Shown: positions 37,915-46,291, counted from the first letter of the stretch. The stretch is 64,000 nucleotides of DNA from Sulfuricurvum sp. (GCF_023229695.1 NZ_JALNYS010000008.1:62001-126000), one strand, 5' to 3'. Notes: generated from the sequence alone by a model not told the origin. Numbers and translations are program-made.

Positions 37915-37994
37915 AAAAGCTTTTCCGCCCACTCTTCCATTTTCGATTCAAATCTCTCCATCCAGCCATTTGCTCTACGAATAACCTTTGCCAT
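37911..37994 (-). CDS. 27-aa small protein ORF
   Basis: A 27-codon minus-strand ORF with GGAG eight bases before its ATG. The product MAKVIRRANGWMERFESKME...EWAEKLF is a charged amphipathic helix with three Trp/Phe-rich faces. It ends by sharing bases with the stop of the convergent 50-codon ORF. It is divergent from the S24-repressor gene across a 152-bp gap that contains a palindromic operator candidate, which suggests regulated expression. Existence as a protein is inferred from the RBS, composition and context only. Confidence 0.45.
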   Translation of the reverse strand: MAKVIRRANGWMERFESKMEEWAEKLF

Positions 37995-38092
37995 TGCACG
38001 CTCCTTTTTGGTTTTCTCTTTTTATATGTGACAAATCGTATAGAAAATGGTGCGATAGAGAAAAAAATATTTCATTTTGACATATTAAAGCC

Positions 38093-38109
38093 AATTATGT
38101 GTCATAATT
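38093..38109. promoter_or_regulatory. candidate operator palindrome upstream of the S24 repressor gene
   Basis: AATTATG-TGT-CATAATT is a perfect 7-bp inverted repeat with a 3-bp spacer, 38 bp before the repressor ATG and downstream of a TTGACA box (38077-38082). Related half-sites occur at 38026 (TATGTGACA) and 38077 (TTGACATA). LexA/CI-like S24 regulators bind such dyads and autoregulate. Confidence 0.45.
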
Positions 38110-38146
38110 CCTACAATACCCTATCCATACGAAGGAGGAGTGAACG

Positions 38147-38806
38147 ATGAAAACATTTTCCGATATCGTCGAGACGATTAAAGATATCGTTTCCGGAGAA
38201 TTTCCGGATAAAAAAGTTTTTGATAAAGATATTGCTGAATTATTGGAAATTTCACAAATGAATTTTGCAACGATGAAAAAACGCAATAAAATTCCTTTTA
38301 CCGAGTTGCTCGATTTTTGTGCCAAACGTTCCATTGCGATCAACTGGCTTTTGTACAACCAATCCCCCGAAAGTTTGATTGAACCGACGAATCGCTTTTA
38401 CATGGTCCGATATTTTTCGTCGGTCAATGCTTCAGCCGGAGGCGGTGCCGAAAACGATGAACTGGAGTTCCAGCCGTTAATGCTGGAAGAAAGTTTTGTC
38501 CTCTCATTGGGGGGCGAACGGGAACTGCGCAACATCGAAGCGATTAATGTCAGCGGTGATTCGATGGAACCCTCATTCAGTTACAGCGATATCGTTTTTG
38601 TCAACCGATCGAAATGCGATGTCAGCCGTGGCGGAATCTTTACGATACGTACCGAACACGGCCTTTTTATTAAAAGAGTACAAGTGCGGATTGATGGTAA
38701 ACTGGATATTATTTCGGATAATAAAGACTATCCCGTCTACGTCGCGCGTAAAGATGAAGTAGAAATCATCGGCCGTGTCGTAGGACGTTTTGGCGGTGTG
38801 GAATAG
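38147..38806 (+). CDS. S24-family (LexA/CI-like) transcriptional repressor
   Basis: 219 aa. The N-terminal DNA-binding domain (about residues 1-75: DKDIAELLEISQMNFATMKKR, helix-turn-helix of the CI/Bacteriophage-repressor type) is followed by a linker with an Ala-Gly bond (NASAGGGAE) and a C-terminal S24 peptidase fold with the catalytic Ser in NVSGDSMEPS and Lys in LFIKRVQV. Such proteins self-cleave on a RecA or stress signal, or act as metabolite-independent repressors when cleavage is lost. No prophage gene is adjacent, so it may be a domesticated regulator. Confidence 0.85.
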   Translation: MKTFSDIVETIKDIVSGEFPDKKVFDKDIAELLEISQMNFATMKKRNKIPFTELLDFCAKRSIAINWLLYNQSPESLIEPTNRFYMVRYFSSVNASAGGGAENDELEFQPLMLEESFVLSLGGERELRNIEAINVSGDSMEPSFSYSDIVFVNRSKCDVSRGGIFTIRTEHGLFIKRVQVRIDGKLDIISDNKDYPVYVARKDEVEIIGRVVGRFGGVE

Positions 38807-38867
38807 GGTATCGTACCGCTCGTATCCTATCGTCTTAGTTGTTGTTGAATATGCCCATAACGGATGA

Positions 38868-40334
38868 ATGGAAAATATGCTGTATAAAATTGGAATCGTA
38901 GGAATTCTGGTATGGTTTGGCGGATGTGCTCAGATCGAGTCGCCGAAAGAGAAAGAGCCCCGTGTTGCTTTGCCGCCGGCCCCTTTTTGCAAAGAGAATA
39001 ATGTAACCGAAGAGTTACTTTTGCAGGAAATGGAGATCGATCTCCCCGAAGTGACCAAAAAGGTAAGCGATCTTGAGTATTATCCGCAGAGTATTGAACC
39101 TTATGTGATGCACAACGACTTTAATCAGACGGAACCCTACCCGATTCAGAAACATTTCGAAGAGAACTATTACCGTCCCTGGTCGTATACCGCCGCATCC
39201 ATCTGTACACAGGATGTACAATGGCCGATTCGCGCTTTTCAGGGGGGGTATGGCAGTAATCTAAAACCGATCGATCCGCAATGGCTCAATGAGATGTCGG
39301 TACAAAGCAATTTTCAGGCCTATTCTACCGTTAATCAGTATGCCCTGACGACCAAATGGATGAATCTTCGGACGTTTCCGACCCACAAACCTCTCTACCG
39401 CAATCCGGCTCTTCCGGGAGAGGGGTTTCCGTTCGATCTGCTCCAAAACAGCAGTGTTGCGTTTAATGAACCCCTCTTTATTTCCCACTATTCTCAAGAC
39501 GGAGGGTGGGCCTATGTTTTTACGAATAATGCGTCCGGATGGGTAGAGAGCAACGGAATTATTCCGGTTACGGCCGCGCAAATCCAATCGATACGGGAAA
39601 AACCCAAAGTTTTTATGACGGAAGACAAGGTCCCGCTCTACGATAAAAACAACCGCTTTATCGTCTATTCGCGGGTGGGGATGCTCCTCCCGTTATTGCG
39701 AGAAGACGATCACTATTTTTATCTCCTCTTTTTTTATCCTGACGGCAATCGCGGCGAGCTCACCGTTGCGAAACATTCGGCACACGTCGGATTTCATTTA
39801 TTCAATAAAGAGGATATCATCAAAATAGGGACGCAAATGTTGCGCAATACCTACGGATGGGGCGGCATGTTTGAAGAGCGCGATTGTTCCTCTATGATTC
39901 GTGAAATGTTCACCCCTTTTGGGATCTGGCTGCCAAGAAATTCAGCGTCACAGGCTAAAAAAGGGGAAGTTATCTCCCTGAAGGAACTAAACAATAGCCA
40001 AAAAATCGCTCTTATTAAAGAACGTGGGGTCCCTTTTGAAACGATTCTGTACAAAAAAGGGCATGTGTTGCTTTATATCGGAACGCTAAACGATACCGTC
40101 ATGGTGATGCATAATATCTGGGGAATCCGTACCATCGATCCAAACGGGAAAAAAGGGAGAGTTATTATCGGTAAGGCGGTGATCAGCACTCTTGAATTGG
40201 GTTCAGACGTAGAAAGCTTTGACCGCAATACCATGCTGCTGACATCGCTTCTCAGTATGAATATCTTTACCAAAGAGCCCGCTCTCCCCCCCATCGTACT
40301 GGCAAAGAAGAAGGGTAAGCGGGTTAAGCTTTAA
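38868..40334 (+). CDS. SH3/NlpC-P60 lipoprotein, murein hydrolase
   Basis: 488 aa. A lipoprotein signal (GILVWFGGC) anchors it to a membrane. The middle has NlpC/P60-stabilising and SH3-like segments (MNLRTFPTHKPLY, DGGWAYVFTNNASGWVE). The C-terminal NlpC/P60 domain has YGWGGMFEERDCSSM (catalytic Cys), GHVLLYIG (His) and MHNIWG (third residue His). It resembles the SH3b-type murein endopeptidases. It is transcribed downstream of the S24 regulator after 61 bp, but a common operon is unproven. Confidence 0.85.
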   Translation: MENMLYKIGIVGILVWFGGCAQIESPKEKEPRVALPPAPFCKENNVTEELLLQEMEIDLPEVTKKVSDLEYYPQSIEPYVMHNDFNQTEPYPIQKHFEENYYRPWSYTAASICTQDVQWPIRAFQGGYGSNLKPIDPQWLNEMSVQSNFQAYSTVNQYALTTKWMNLRTFPTHKPLYRNPALPGEGFPFDLLQNSSVAFNEPLFISHYSQDGGWAYVFTNNASGWVESNGIIPVTAAQIQSIREKPKVFMTEDKVPLYDKNNRFIVYSRVGMLLPLLREDDHYFYLLFFYPDGNRGELTVAKHSAHVGFHLFNKEDIIKIGTQMLRNTYGWGGMFEERDCSSMIREMFTPFGIWLPRNSASQAKKGEVISLKELNNSQKIALIKERGVPFETILYKKGHVLLYIGTLNDTVMVMHNIWGIRTIDPNGKKGRVIIGKAVISTLELGSDVESFDRNTMLLTSLLSMNIFTKEPALPPIVLAKKKGKRVKL

Positions 40335-40629
40335 TATCCAATAAAGAGCCCATCACATTATTCTGGGTCTGAATTGCTTTTACATTGGCTTCATTGATGT
40401 TCTGTATCATCATTTGATCGGTGAGCTCTTTGGTCAAATTGGTTTGAGACTGCGCCGATCCATTATCGGTTGCCAACGTTGTGTCGGCTTTTGTTCCGCC
40501 GTCTTTGGTTTCATTGACGGTTGTATTTCGCGGTACGTAATTATCGGTATTGACATTCGCTACGTTCGCGGCACTGTTATTCATGTACGTCTGATTTGAA
40601 AGCATCGAAGAGACATTTGAACTAATCAT
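40324..40629 (-). CDS. miniature flagellar rod-like protein, 101 aa
   Basis: The protein consists almost only of the two ends of a flagellar axial protein. The N-terminal rod motif is SNQTYMNNSAANVANVNTDNYVPRN. The C-terminal helix is MMIQNINEANVKAIQTQNNVMGSLLDIKA, the FlgB/C/G-type closing helix. About 45 Thr/Asp/Lys-rich residues lie between, with no globular domain. The ATG at 40629 has AAGGGG upstream. A longer frame to 40677 would run into MITE copy 7. The role is unknown; a rod adaptor or export-linked subunit is possible. It is convergent with the lipoprotein gene, overlapping by 11 bp. Confidence 0.75.
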   Translation of the reverse strand: MISSNVSSMLSNQTYMNNSAANVANVNTDNYVPRNTTVNETKDGGTKADTTLATDNGSAQSQTNLTKELTDQMMIQNINEANVKAIQTQNNVMGSLLDIKA

Positions 40630-40652
40630 AATGAACCCCTTTTTTTTAATAC

Positions 40653-40714
40653 CTGATGTTATGCACTTTCTAGGCAAAGCCCAGAACCTATTAAGGCAAG
40701 GCGCGTAAGACCAG
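40653..40714 (-). repeat. MITE-like element, copy 7 (internally deleted)
   Basis: 62-bp remnant with both ends kept (CTGATGTTATGC and GCGTAAGACCAG) and the middle deleted. Flanking 7-mers TTAATAC and TTAATAT match at 6 of 7 positions. It lies 24 bp upstream of the miniature rod-like gene, where it may form part of the leader. Confidence 0.8.
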
Positions 40715-40737
40715 TTAATATCTAAAGTATAAGCTCC

Positions 40738-40755
40738 ACTCCCTTAAAAGGGAGT
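40738..40755. terminator. hairpin downstream of dapD
   Basis: ACTCCCTT-AA-AAGGGAGT, an 8-bp perfect stem 13 bp past the dapD stop. It is probably a transcription end or mRNA-stabilising hairpin. No clear T run follows. Confidence 0.4.
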
Positions 40756-40767
40756 ATCAGAAATAAA

Positions 40768-41967
40768 TTAGTGAAGATCGGCGTTCAGTTTGACTTCACG
40801 CGTAGATCGACGGGCCAAAAGGGCTCCGTTTTGGGAATCTTGACGGAAATGGAGCCCGTTAAGAGCGGAGAGTTCCGAACCTTTAAACGTATCGCTCTCT
40901 TTTAATTGAACGTCCGGATTTGCGGCCTGAATCAATGCCAACTGATCCGGGGCAATTGAAATTTTTGTCCCTGCGAGAATTGCGATTCCGGCGTCAAGGA
41001 TACATCCGTCACCCAACGGGATACCGCATACACTGTTTGCCCCCAGCAAAGAGTTCTTACCGATGGTAATCGGGTTGCCGTCGGTGCCGCTGAGAACTCC
41101 GAGAATGGATGCTCCCCCGCCCACATCGGAACCGTCACCGACAACCGCTGAACTCGAAATTCGCCCCTCTACCATACTGACTCCGGTCGTTCCCGCGTTG
41201 AAATTGATATAGCTTGCTCCGGGCATAACGGTTGTACCGGCATGCAGCTGTGCACCGAAACGGACTTTTGAATCATCCAGAATTCGGGTATTGTTGGCAG
41301 GGATAATGTGTTGCAGGAAGCGGGGAAATTTATCGACGAAATCGATTTTCGGGTATTCATCGGCAAATTTCAGTTCGATCTCATTGGCCCGCAACCACTC
41401 CAGTTCGATCGGTTGCCCATCAGACCATGCTACGTTGGTCAATGCACCGAATGCGCCGTTGAGATTTAAAGAGCGCAAAGGCGCTTTGGAAGTGGAGAGG
41501 GCATACAATTTCAAATAGGTCGCCTCAGCGCTGACGCACGGTGCATCGGCGAAAATAAAGACCAAACGAAATTCCCCCTCACGCATACCGTACTCTTTGA
41601 TCCGGGTGTAAAGGGCTGAAACAACCTGAATATTTTTATGTGCCTCTCCGTACGCTTCATCGGAATAGGGGGTGAATGCGTTCAGACACCCCTCCAAAAA
41701 TTTCAAAGTGACCGGAACGATCACTTCATTGGCGGTAAAATCGATCGTGAATCCCTGTTCCTGTGCGCTTTTGATAAAAATTGCGGCACTCCCGAAATTT
41801 TCATTCCAGTTGATATGGGGGTAGGTCGCTTGAAGAACCTTATCCGAATTGAGTTGTCCGACATCGACACGACAAATTCCGAATCCAAGAGGATTTTTGT
41901 ACCCACTGCTGTTTTGAATCTCTTGTACACAGGCTTTAAATGAAGTTTCAGTCTCTAAAATTTCCAT
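40768..41967 (-). CDS. dapD: 2,3,4,5-tetrahydropyridine-2,6-dicarboxylate N-succinyltransferase
   Basis: 399 aa epsilon-type DapD that succinylates tetrahydrodipicolinate in lysine and diaminopimelate synthesis. The N-terminal half is lineage-specific. The C-terminal half is a left-handed beta-helix of hexapeptide repeats (VRFGAQLHAGTTVMPGASYINFNAGT, GGGASILGVLSGTDGNPITIG). It is longer than the enterobacterial 274-aa enzyme, as expected for this lineage. Confidence 0.93.
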   Translation of the reverse strand: MEILETETSFKACVQEIQNSSGYKNPLGFGICRVDVGQLNSDKVLQATYPHINWNENFGSAAIFIKSAQEQGFTIDFTANEVIVPVTLKFLEGCLNAFTPYSDEAYGEAHKNIQVVSALYTRIKEYGMREGEFRLVFIFADAPCVSAEATYLKLYALSTSKAPLRSLNLNGAFGALTNVAWSDGQPIELEWLRANEIELKFADEYPKIDFVDKFPRFLQHIIPANNTRILDDSKVRFGAQLHAGTTVMPGASYINFNAGTTGVSMVEGRISSSAVVGDGSDVGGGASILGVLSGTDGNPITIGKNSLLGANSVCGIPLGDGCILDAGIAILAGTKISIAPDQLALIQAANPDVQLKESDTFKGSELSALNGLHFRQDSQNGALLARRSTREVKLNADLH

Positions 41968-42120
41968 ACGTTACTCTCTCTTGACAAAATTTAGTGTGGA
42001 ATCTTATCATAAATTCAGCAGTGCTTTATCCACAAAGCCGAAGGTGTAACCGGAGTGTTAGGTGTTCCGTGGTAAGATTTGCATTATCTCTATTACAGAA
42101 CGGTTCCCTAAAATTAAAGC

Positions 42121-43131
42121 ATGATTCAAACGATACCCATCGAAAAATTTCTTGATACCTTCAATGGTTATGATCTGATCATTGATGCCCGCAGCCCGCG
42201 TGAATTCGGAGAATCGCATATCCCGAACGCCAAAAACTTTTACGCTCTGAATGATGAAGAGCATCACGAAGTGGGGAGCGTGTACAAGCAAAAAACCCCT
42301 TTTGAAGCACGGGTACTCGGGGCATCTTATGTCTGTGGCAATGCCGCCCGTCATATCCATGACATCTATCCCTCCTTCACCCCGAATTCAAAAATAGCGA
42401 TCTATTGTGCCCGTGGCGGGATGCGTTCTTCATCGTTGGGGATTATCCTCTCAAGTATAGGATATCCGATCGATCGGGTGATCGGGGGATACAAAGCGTA
42501 TCGGACCTACATCACCCGTTCTCTTGATGCACCCCCCGCCGTGAATTTCATCACCCTCTCCGGAAATACGGGATGCGGCAAAAGTGACCTGCTGCAGGAA
42601 CTGGAAAATGTCATCGACCTCGAAAAAATGGCAAACCATTACGGCTCCGTATTCGGAGACGTCAACGGGGAACAACCGACCCAAAAAGAGTTTCAAAATC
42701 GTCTTGCGCACGCTTTGTTCGGATTGAATCCGGATCAGGGGGCATTTATCGAAGCGGAGAGTAAACGGATCGGGAAAATCAGTTTGCCCGGAGCCCTTTA
42801 TAAGCAGATGGAAAAAGGGTTCCGTATTGAGATTACCGCCCCGATCGAGCAACGGATAGAACGGATTATGCGGATGTACGATACGATGGATGAGCCGTTT
42901 TTTAGCGCACGGATGGAACGAATTTCCCCTTACATCAGCCGTGATGACAGAGCATCCGCTATGGCCGCTTTTGACAATCGCGAACTCGATCGTGTAGCTG
43001 AAATTTTATTGACACGCTATTACGATAAGGTCTACAAAATCACCCTCAAGCCGGATATGACACTCTGCAATGATGACCTATTGAAAACCGTTGAAAGCTT
43101 AAAAGCCCTTCAATCGGAGCAAAAAATATGA
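42121..43131 (+). CDS. selU: tRNA 2-selenouridine synthase
   Basis: 336 aa. An N-terminal rhodanese domain with the catalytic Cys in IYCARGGMRSSSL (about residue 99) is followed by a P-loop domain with Walker A GNTGCGKSDLL. It replaces sulfur of 2-thiouridine-34 with selenium from selenophosphate, through a geranylated intermediate in E. coli. It is first in the proposed selenium operon. The TGA overlaps the ATG of the following 43-codon ORF (ATGA). Confidence 0.95.
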   Translation: MIQTIPIEKFLDTFNGYDLIIDARSPREFGESHIPNAKNFYALNDEEHHEVGSVYKQKTPFEARVLGASYVCGNAARHIHDIYPSFTPNSKIAIYCARGGMRSSSLGIILSSIGYPIDRVIGGYKAYRTYITRSLDAPPAVNFITLSGNTGCGKSDLLQELENVIDLEKMANHYGSVFGDVNGEQPTQKEFQNRLAHALFGLNPDQGAFIEAESKRIGKISLPGALYKQMEKGFRIEITAPIEQRIERIMRMYDTMDEPFFSARMERISPYISRDDRASAMAAFDNRELDRVAEILLTRYYDKVYKITLKPDMTLCNDDLLKTVESLKALQSEQKI

Positions 43132-43259
43132 AAGAAAAAATCTCCCTGATAGAGGCAACCGTTTTAGAGAAACATCGACAAAGTCGAACGCTTCGCTTGT
43201 TTTGTAGCGCAGCGGCTAGCGGAGGCAAGGGGATTTTATCCCCTTGGCGTTTATCATGA
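43128..43259 (+). CDS. 43-codon ORF between selU and selD
   Basis: A short ORF with ATGA overlaps at both ends: its ATG overlaps the selU stop and its TGA overlaps the selD ATG at 43256. The first 20 codons (MKEKISLIEATVLEKHRQ) look protein-like. The rest derives from a repeat-like GC-rich stretch containing AGCGGCTAGCG and the hairpin AAGGGGATTTTATCCCCTT. It may be a leader that couples translation rather than a functional protein. Confidence 0.4.
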   Translation: MKEKISLIEATVLEKHRQSRTLRLFCSAAASGGKGILSPWRLS

Positions 43260-44293
43260 TGAACAACAGCGCCCAATTAACCAAATTTGTCCGTGCCTCA
43301 GGGTGCGCCGCCAAACTCTCTCCCGGATCGCTTGAAGATGTCACCTGCCATCTGAAATCGTTTCATAAAGATTTGATTGTCGGATTTGAAGGAAACGAAG
43401 ATGCCGGAGTCTATCGGATCGATCAAAATCTGGCAATCGTACAGACGGTTGATTTTATCACCCCGGTGGTGGACGACCCTTTTATCTACGGACAGATTGC
43501 GGCGGCCAATTCACTCAGCGATGTTTTTGCGATGGGCGGCGATCCGAAAACGGCCCTCAACGTTGTGGGGTTCGACGGTAAGAACCAGAATACCGAGGTA
43601 TTGAACGAGATATTACGCGGCGGGGCGAGCAAGGTGCACGAGTGCGGAGCGGTAATCGTCGGAGGGCATACGATTGAAACTCCCGAGATGATTTATGGCC
43701 TCTCGTGTACCGGATTCGTCCATCCGGATGCGATACTGCGAAACAATACGGTGAGGGAAGGGGACCTGATCGTTTTGACAAAACCTCTGGGACTGGGGAT
43801 TTTGATCACCGCGATCAAAGCCGATCTCTTAGACGATGCAACAACGATGCGCGTAGCGGAAACGATGCGGACCCTCAACTACAAAGCCTCTTTGATCGCA
43901 CGCGAATTTCATGCCCATGCGTGTACCGATGTGACCGGATTCGGATTTCTGGGGCATCTAAAAGAGATGGGGGGAAAAAACCACACGATCGAAGTGGAAG
44001 CGGCAGCGGTCCCCCTCTTTTCTGAAGCTCTTGAAATGGCGGCTATGGGGATTATCCCGGCCGGAAGCTATGCAAACAAAGAGTATCTGGAATCCAAAGT
44101 ACGCTTTACACGCACTATCGGACCGGATCTGGAGATGATTTTGTTCGACGCGCAGACATCGGGGGGGCTTTTGATCTCGGCAACGGCTGAAAATGCTCGC
44201 CGTATTGCGCAACGCTGTATCGAAGAAGGGGTTCCTGCTTCGATTGTCGCGCAGGTAATCACCAAAACGGATGCCGATATTATCGTACGTTGA
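43256..44293 (+). CDS. selD: selenide, water dikinase (selenophosphate synthetase)
   Basis: About 345 aa. It makes selenophosphate from selenide and ATP, the Se donor for SelU and selenoprotein synthesis. The N-terminal active-site segment is SGCAAKLSPG with Cys at the position that is selenocysteine in some homologues. Then follow FITPVVDDPFIYGQIAAANSLSDVFAMGG and DVTGFGFLGHL. The ATG at 43256 overlaps the stop of the 43-codon ORF. The TTG at 43244 is less likely. Confidence 0.95.
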   Translation: MMNNSAQLTKFVRASGCAAKLSPGSLEDVTCHLKSFHKDLIVGFEGNEDAGVYRIDQNLAIVQTVDFITPVVDDPFIYGQIAAANSLSDVFAMGGDPKTALNVVGFDGKNQNTEVLNEILRGGASKVHECGAVIVGGHTIETPEMIYGLSCTGFVHPDAILRNNTVREGDLIVLTKPLGLGILITAIKADLLDDATTMRVAETMRTLNYKASLIAREFHAHACTDVTGFGFLGHLKEMGGKNHTIEVEAAAVPLFSEALEMAAMGIIPAGSYANKEYLESKVRFTRTIGPDLEMILFDAQTSGGLLISATAENARRIAQRCIEEGVPASIVAQVITKTDADIIVR

Positions 44294-44340
44294 GCCATCG
44301 GCCTTATACAAAATCATTTTGATCTGCCAAAGGGGAGTAA

Positions 44341-45432
44341 ATGGAAAGACGTGAATTTTTAACCAAATCCGCCGTTGCGGGGGCCGTATTGTGTTCCCCC
44401 TCTTTTTTAAGCGCCACGGCGGCCCAAACGATTACAGAGAATTCGGCCGTGTATGCGATCGGGTTGCAATGCGATCTCTCTCACTATACCGGTAAAGAGT
44501 GCGCGGTGTGGATTCCGATCCCCTCCGATATCACCGGATTTCAACGCATCCTTGAATTCGGGACGAGAACAGATGCCGAGCGTGCTTTTGAAACAGACGC
44601 CAACCGCTATGAAGCCCGTACATTTTATGCCCATTGGGACAAAAAGAGTCTCCCTAAGACCCTAGAAATAGCGATGAAGGTGATGCTGAAGGATCGTCAA
44701 TGCGATTGGAGACGCAAACGGATCTCTCCCGATGCCGTTAACAAAGCGGCTCTCTTTCTGGCACCGACGGCCCATCTGCCGACCGACGGGGCCATTGCGA
44801 ATGTGGCTAAAAAAATCGTCGGGAATGAAAAAAAGCCTCTCGCAAAAGCGAAGAGAATTTACGATTGGGTTGTGGCTAACAGTTACCGGGATGAGAGCGT
44901 GCACGGATGCGGGGTAGGAAGTCCCAATGCAATGCTTGCCGAATTGGAAAAAAACGGACATATGGGGGGGAAATGTCTGGATATGTCGGCGTTGTGCGTC
45001 GCATTGATGCGTGCGTCGGGTATTCCCGCACGCGAAGTGTTGGGGATTCGCGTCGGGCCGTCACGGTTTTCTGCCGCATTCGGATCGGGTGAGACTATCA
45101 CCAAAGCGCAGCACTGCAAGGTGGAATTTTTCATTGCGACGATGGGATGGATACCGTGCGATCCTGCCGATATCACCAAGCTGGTACTCAAAGAGGGGAT
45201 CGATCGCACCTCACCCCGTGCCCGTGAACTGAGTGAGAAGTTTTTCGGCTTTTGGGAAAACAATTGGCTGGCTCTGAACCATGCGCGTGATTTTGATCTC
45301 TACCCCGCCAATGCCCAAGGGATGCTTGATTCGTTCGGTTACCCCTACGGTGAAGTAGACGGCGAATATCTCGATCCGTTTGATCCTGCCGCCTATCGCT
45401 ATACGATCTCCTCCAAAAAAGGGGTGGAATGA
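44341..45432 (+). CDS. Tat-exported transglutaminase-like protein
   Basis: 363 aa. The N-terminus MERREFLTKSAVAGAV is a twin-arginine signal. The transglutaminase/protease-like core has Cys212 in GGKCLDMSALCVALMRASGIPAR, His258 in KAQHCKVEFF and Asp274 in WIPCDPAD, forming a Cys-His-Asp triad. Periplasmic homologues are peptidase or amide-bond-forming enzymes of unknown substrate. It sits between selD and the YedF-MerT fusion, whose ATG overlaps its stop (ATGA), so it is in the operon. Confidence 0.8.
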   Translation: MERREFLTKSAVAGAVLCSPSFLSATAAQTITENSAVYAIGLQCDLSHYTGKECAVWIPIPSDITGFQRILEFGTRTDAERAFETDANRYEARTFYAHWDKKSLPKTLEIAMKVMLKDRQCDWRRKRISPDAVNKAALFLAPTAHLPTDGAIANVAKKIVGNEKKPLAKAKRIYDWVVANSYRDESVHGCGVGSPNAMLAELEKNGHMGGKCLDMSALCVALMRASGIPAREVLGIRVGPSRFSAAFGSGETITKAQHCKVEFFIATMGWIPCDPADITKLVLKEGIDRTSPRARELSEKFFGFWENNWLALNHARDFDLYPANAQGMLDSFGYPYGEVDGEYLDPFDPAAYRYTISSKKGVE

Positions 45433-46040
45433 TTCTCGATTGTCGTGATATGGATTGTCCCCGGCCGGTATTGGAGACGAAAAAAGCCCTTGATGCACTC
45501 CCCGCCGATGCAGTACTGAACGTGGAGGTCAATACCCTCTCAGGGCGTGAAAACTGCAAACGTTTTGCCCTCTCGCAAAAATGTACCTATACCGAAGAGC
45601 CTCTGAGTGACGGTGCGACGCGTCTGATCATCGTCAAAGGGATGGGATACCAAGAGCGCCCCCGGGAGGAGAACCCTCTGGACGCAATGATGCAGCAGGA
45701 GCGGCGCGGTGCGGTACTGGTCTTGACCGGTGCGCTGGTGACGGCACTCTTATCCGCCTCCTGTTGCCTCGTTCCGACCCTGTTTATGGTTTTCGGGATC
45801 TCGTTTGCCGGGATTATCAATGTTGCCGCACTGGAGGGGTACCGGTGGATTTTTACCGCCATTGCGGTCATGATGCTGAGTATCGGCTTTTATCAAATGG
45901 TGATCAAAAAGCAGATCGAATGCGACTGCGAACCGAGTCTCACCTCCAAAATTCTGGTGGTTCTCTTTTGGATACTCTTTTTGATCAGCCTTGCCGCACT
46001 CTCTTATCCTTATTATGAGGGGTGGATATGGGGAGAATAG
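45429..46040 (+). CDS. YedF/TusA-MerT fusion protein
   Basis: 203 aa. Residues 1 to about 72 form a SirA/TusA/YedF-like domain (LDCRDMDCPRPVLETKKAL, Cys10 in the CPxP motif; RENCKRFALSQKC is closer to YedF). Residues about 92-200 form a MerT-like permease with three hydrophobic segments, the paired Cys112-Cys113 in the first and a second cytosolic pair CDC at 165-167. MerT imports Hg(II) via Cys pairs; TusA/YedF carries persulfide or perselenide. Linking the two next to selD suggests chalcogen rather than mercury handling. This is an inference. Confidence 0.75.
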   Translation: MILDCRDMDCPRPVLETKKALDALPADAVLNVEVNTLSGRENCKRFALSQKCTYTEEPLSDGATRLIIVKGMGYQERPREENPLDAMMQQERRGAVLVLTGALVTALLSASCCLVPTLFMVFGISFAGIINVAALEGYRWIFTAIAVMMLSIGFYQMVIKKQIECDCEPSLTSKILVVLFWILFLISLAALSYPYYEGWIWGE

Positions 46041-46291
46041 CGGCACTCTTAGTCGTATGCACAACGCTCCTTTGCGCAACAGAGTGGACCCTCCGTATCG
46101 GAGGGATGCACTGCATCGCCTGTACGCTGGCGGTCAAAAAGGCACTGTTGGGTGTCCCCGGTGTCCAAAAGGCAAAAGTCAATTTTAAAAACGAATCGGC
46201 AACCGTGAGCGCCGATGAGAGCGTTACACTGCGGATGATGCAAGATGCCGTGGCGCAAACGGGATATACGGCCAAAGCAATCCTCCCTTAA
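46028..46291 (+). CDS. MerP-like periplasmic heavy-metal-associated protein
   Basis: 87 aa. A Sec signal peptide (AALLVVCTTLLCAT, cleavage near residue 18) precedes an HMA domain with the ligand motif GMHCIAC (Cys29, Cys32) and TLAVKKALLGVPGV. It overlaps the YedF-MerT gene by 13 bp. In mer operons MerP hands Hg(II) to MerT. Here no merA, merR or other mercury genes are seen, so the cargo could be another thiophilic species. The ATG at 46028 is preferred to the GTG at 46022. Confidence 0.78.
   Translation: MGRIAALLVVCTTLLCATEWTLRIGGMHCIACTLAVKKALLGVPGVQKAKVNFKNESATVSADESVTLRMMQDAVAQTGYTAKAILP

Noticed and set aside
37811..37999. 62-codon minus-strand frame
   Set aside because: It lacks an RBS and runs antisense to the 50-codon ORF. 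The 27-codon frame with a GGAG is the better reading of this strand.
45429..46291. Mercury-resistance operon reading of the MerT/MerP-like genes
   Set aside because: No merA, merR or merB, the permease is fused to a YedF-like domain, and the genes overlap a selU-selD operon. Selenium handling is favoured, though mercury transport is not excluded.
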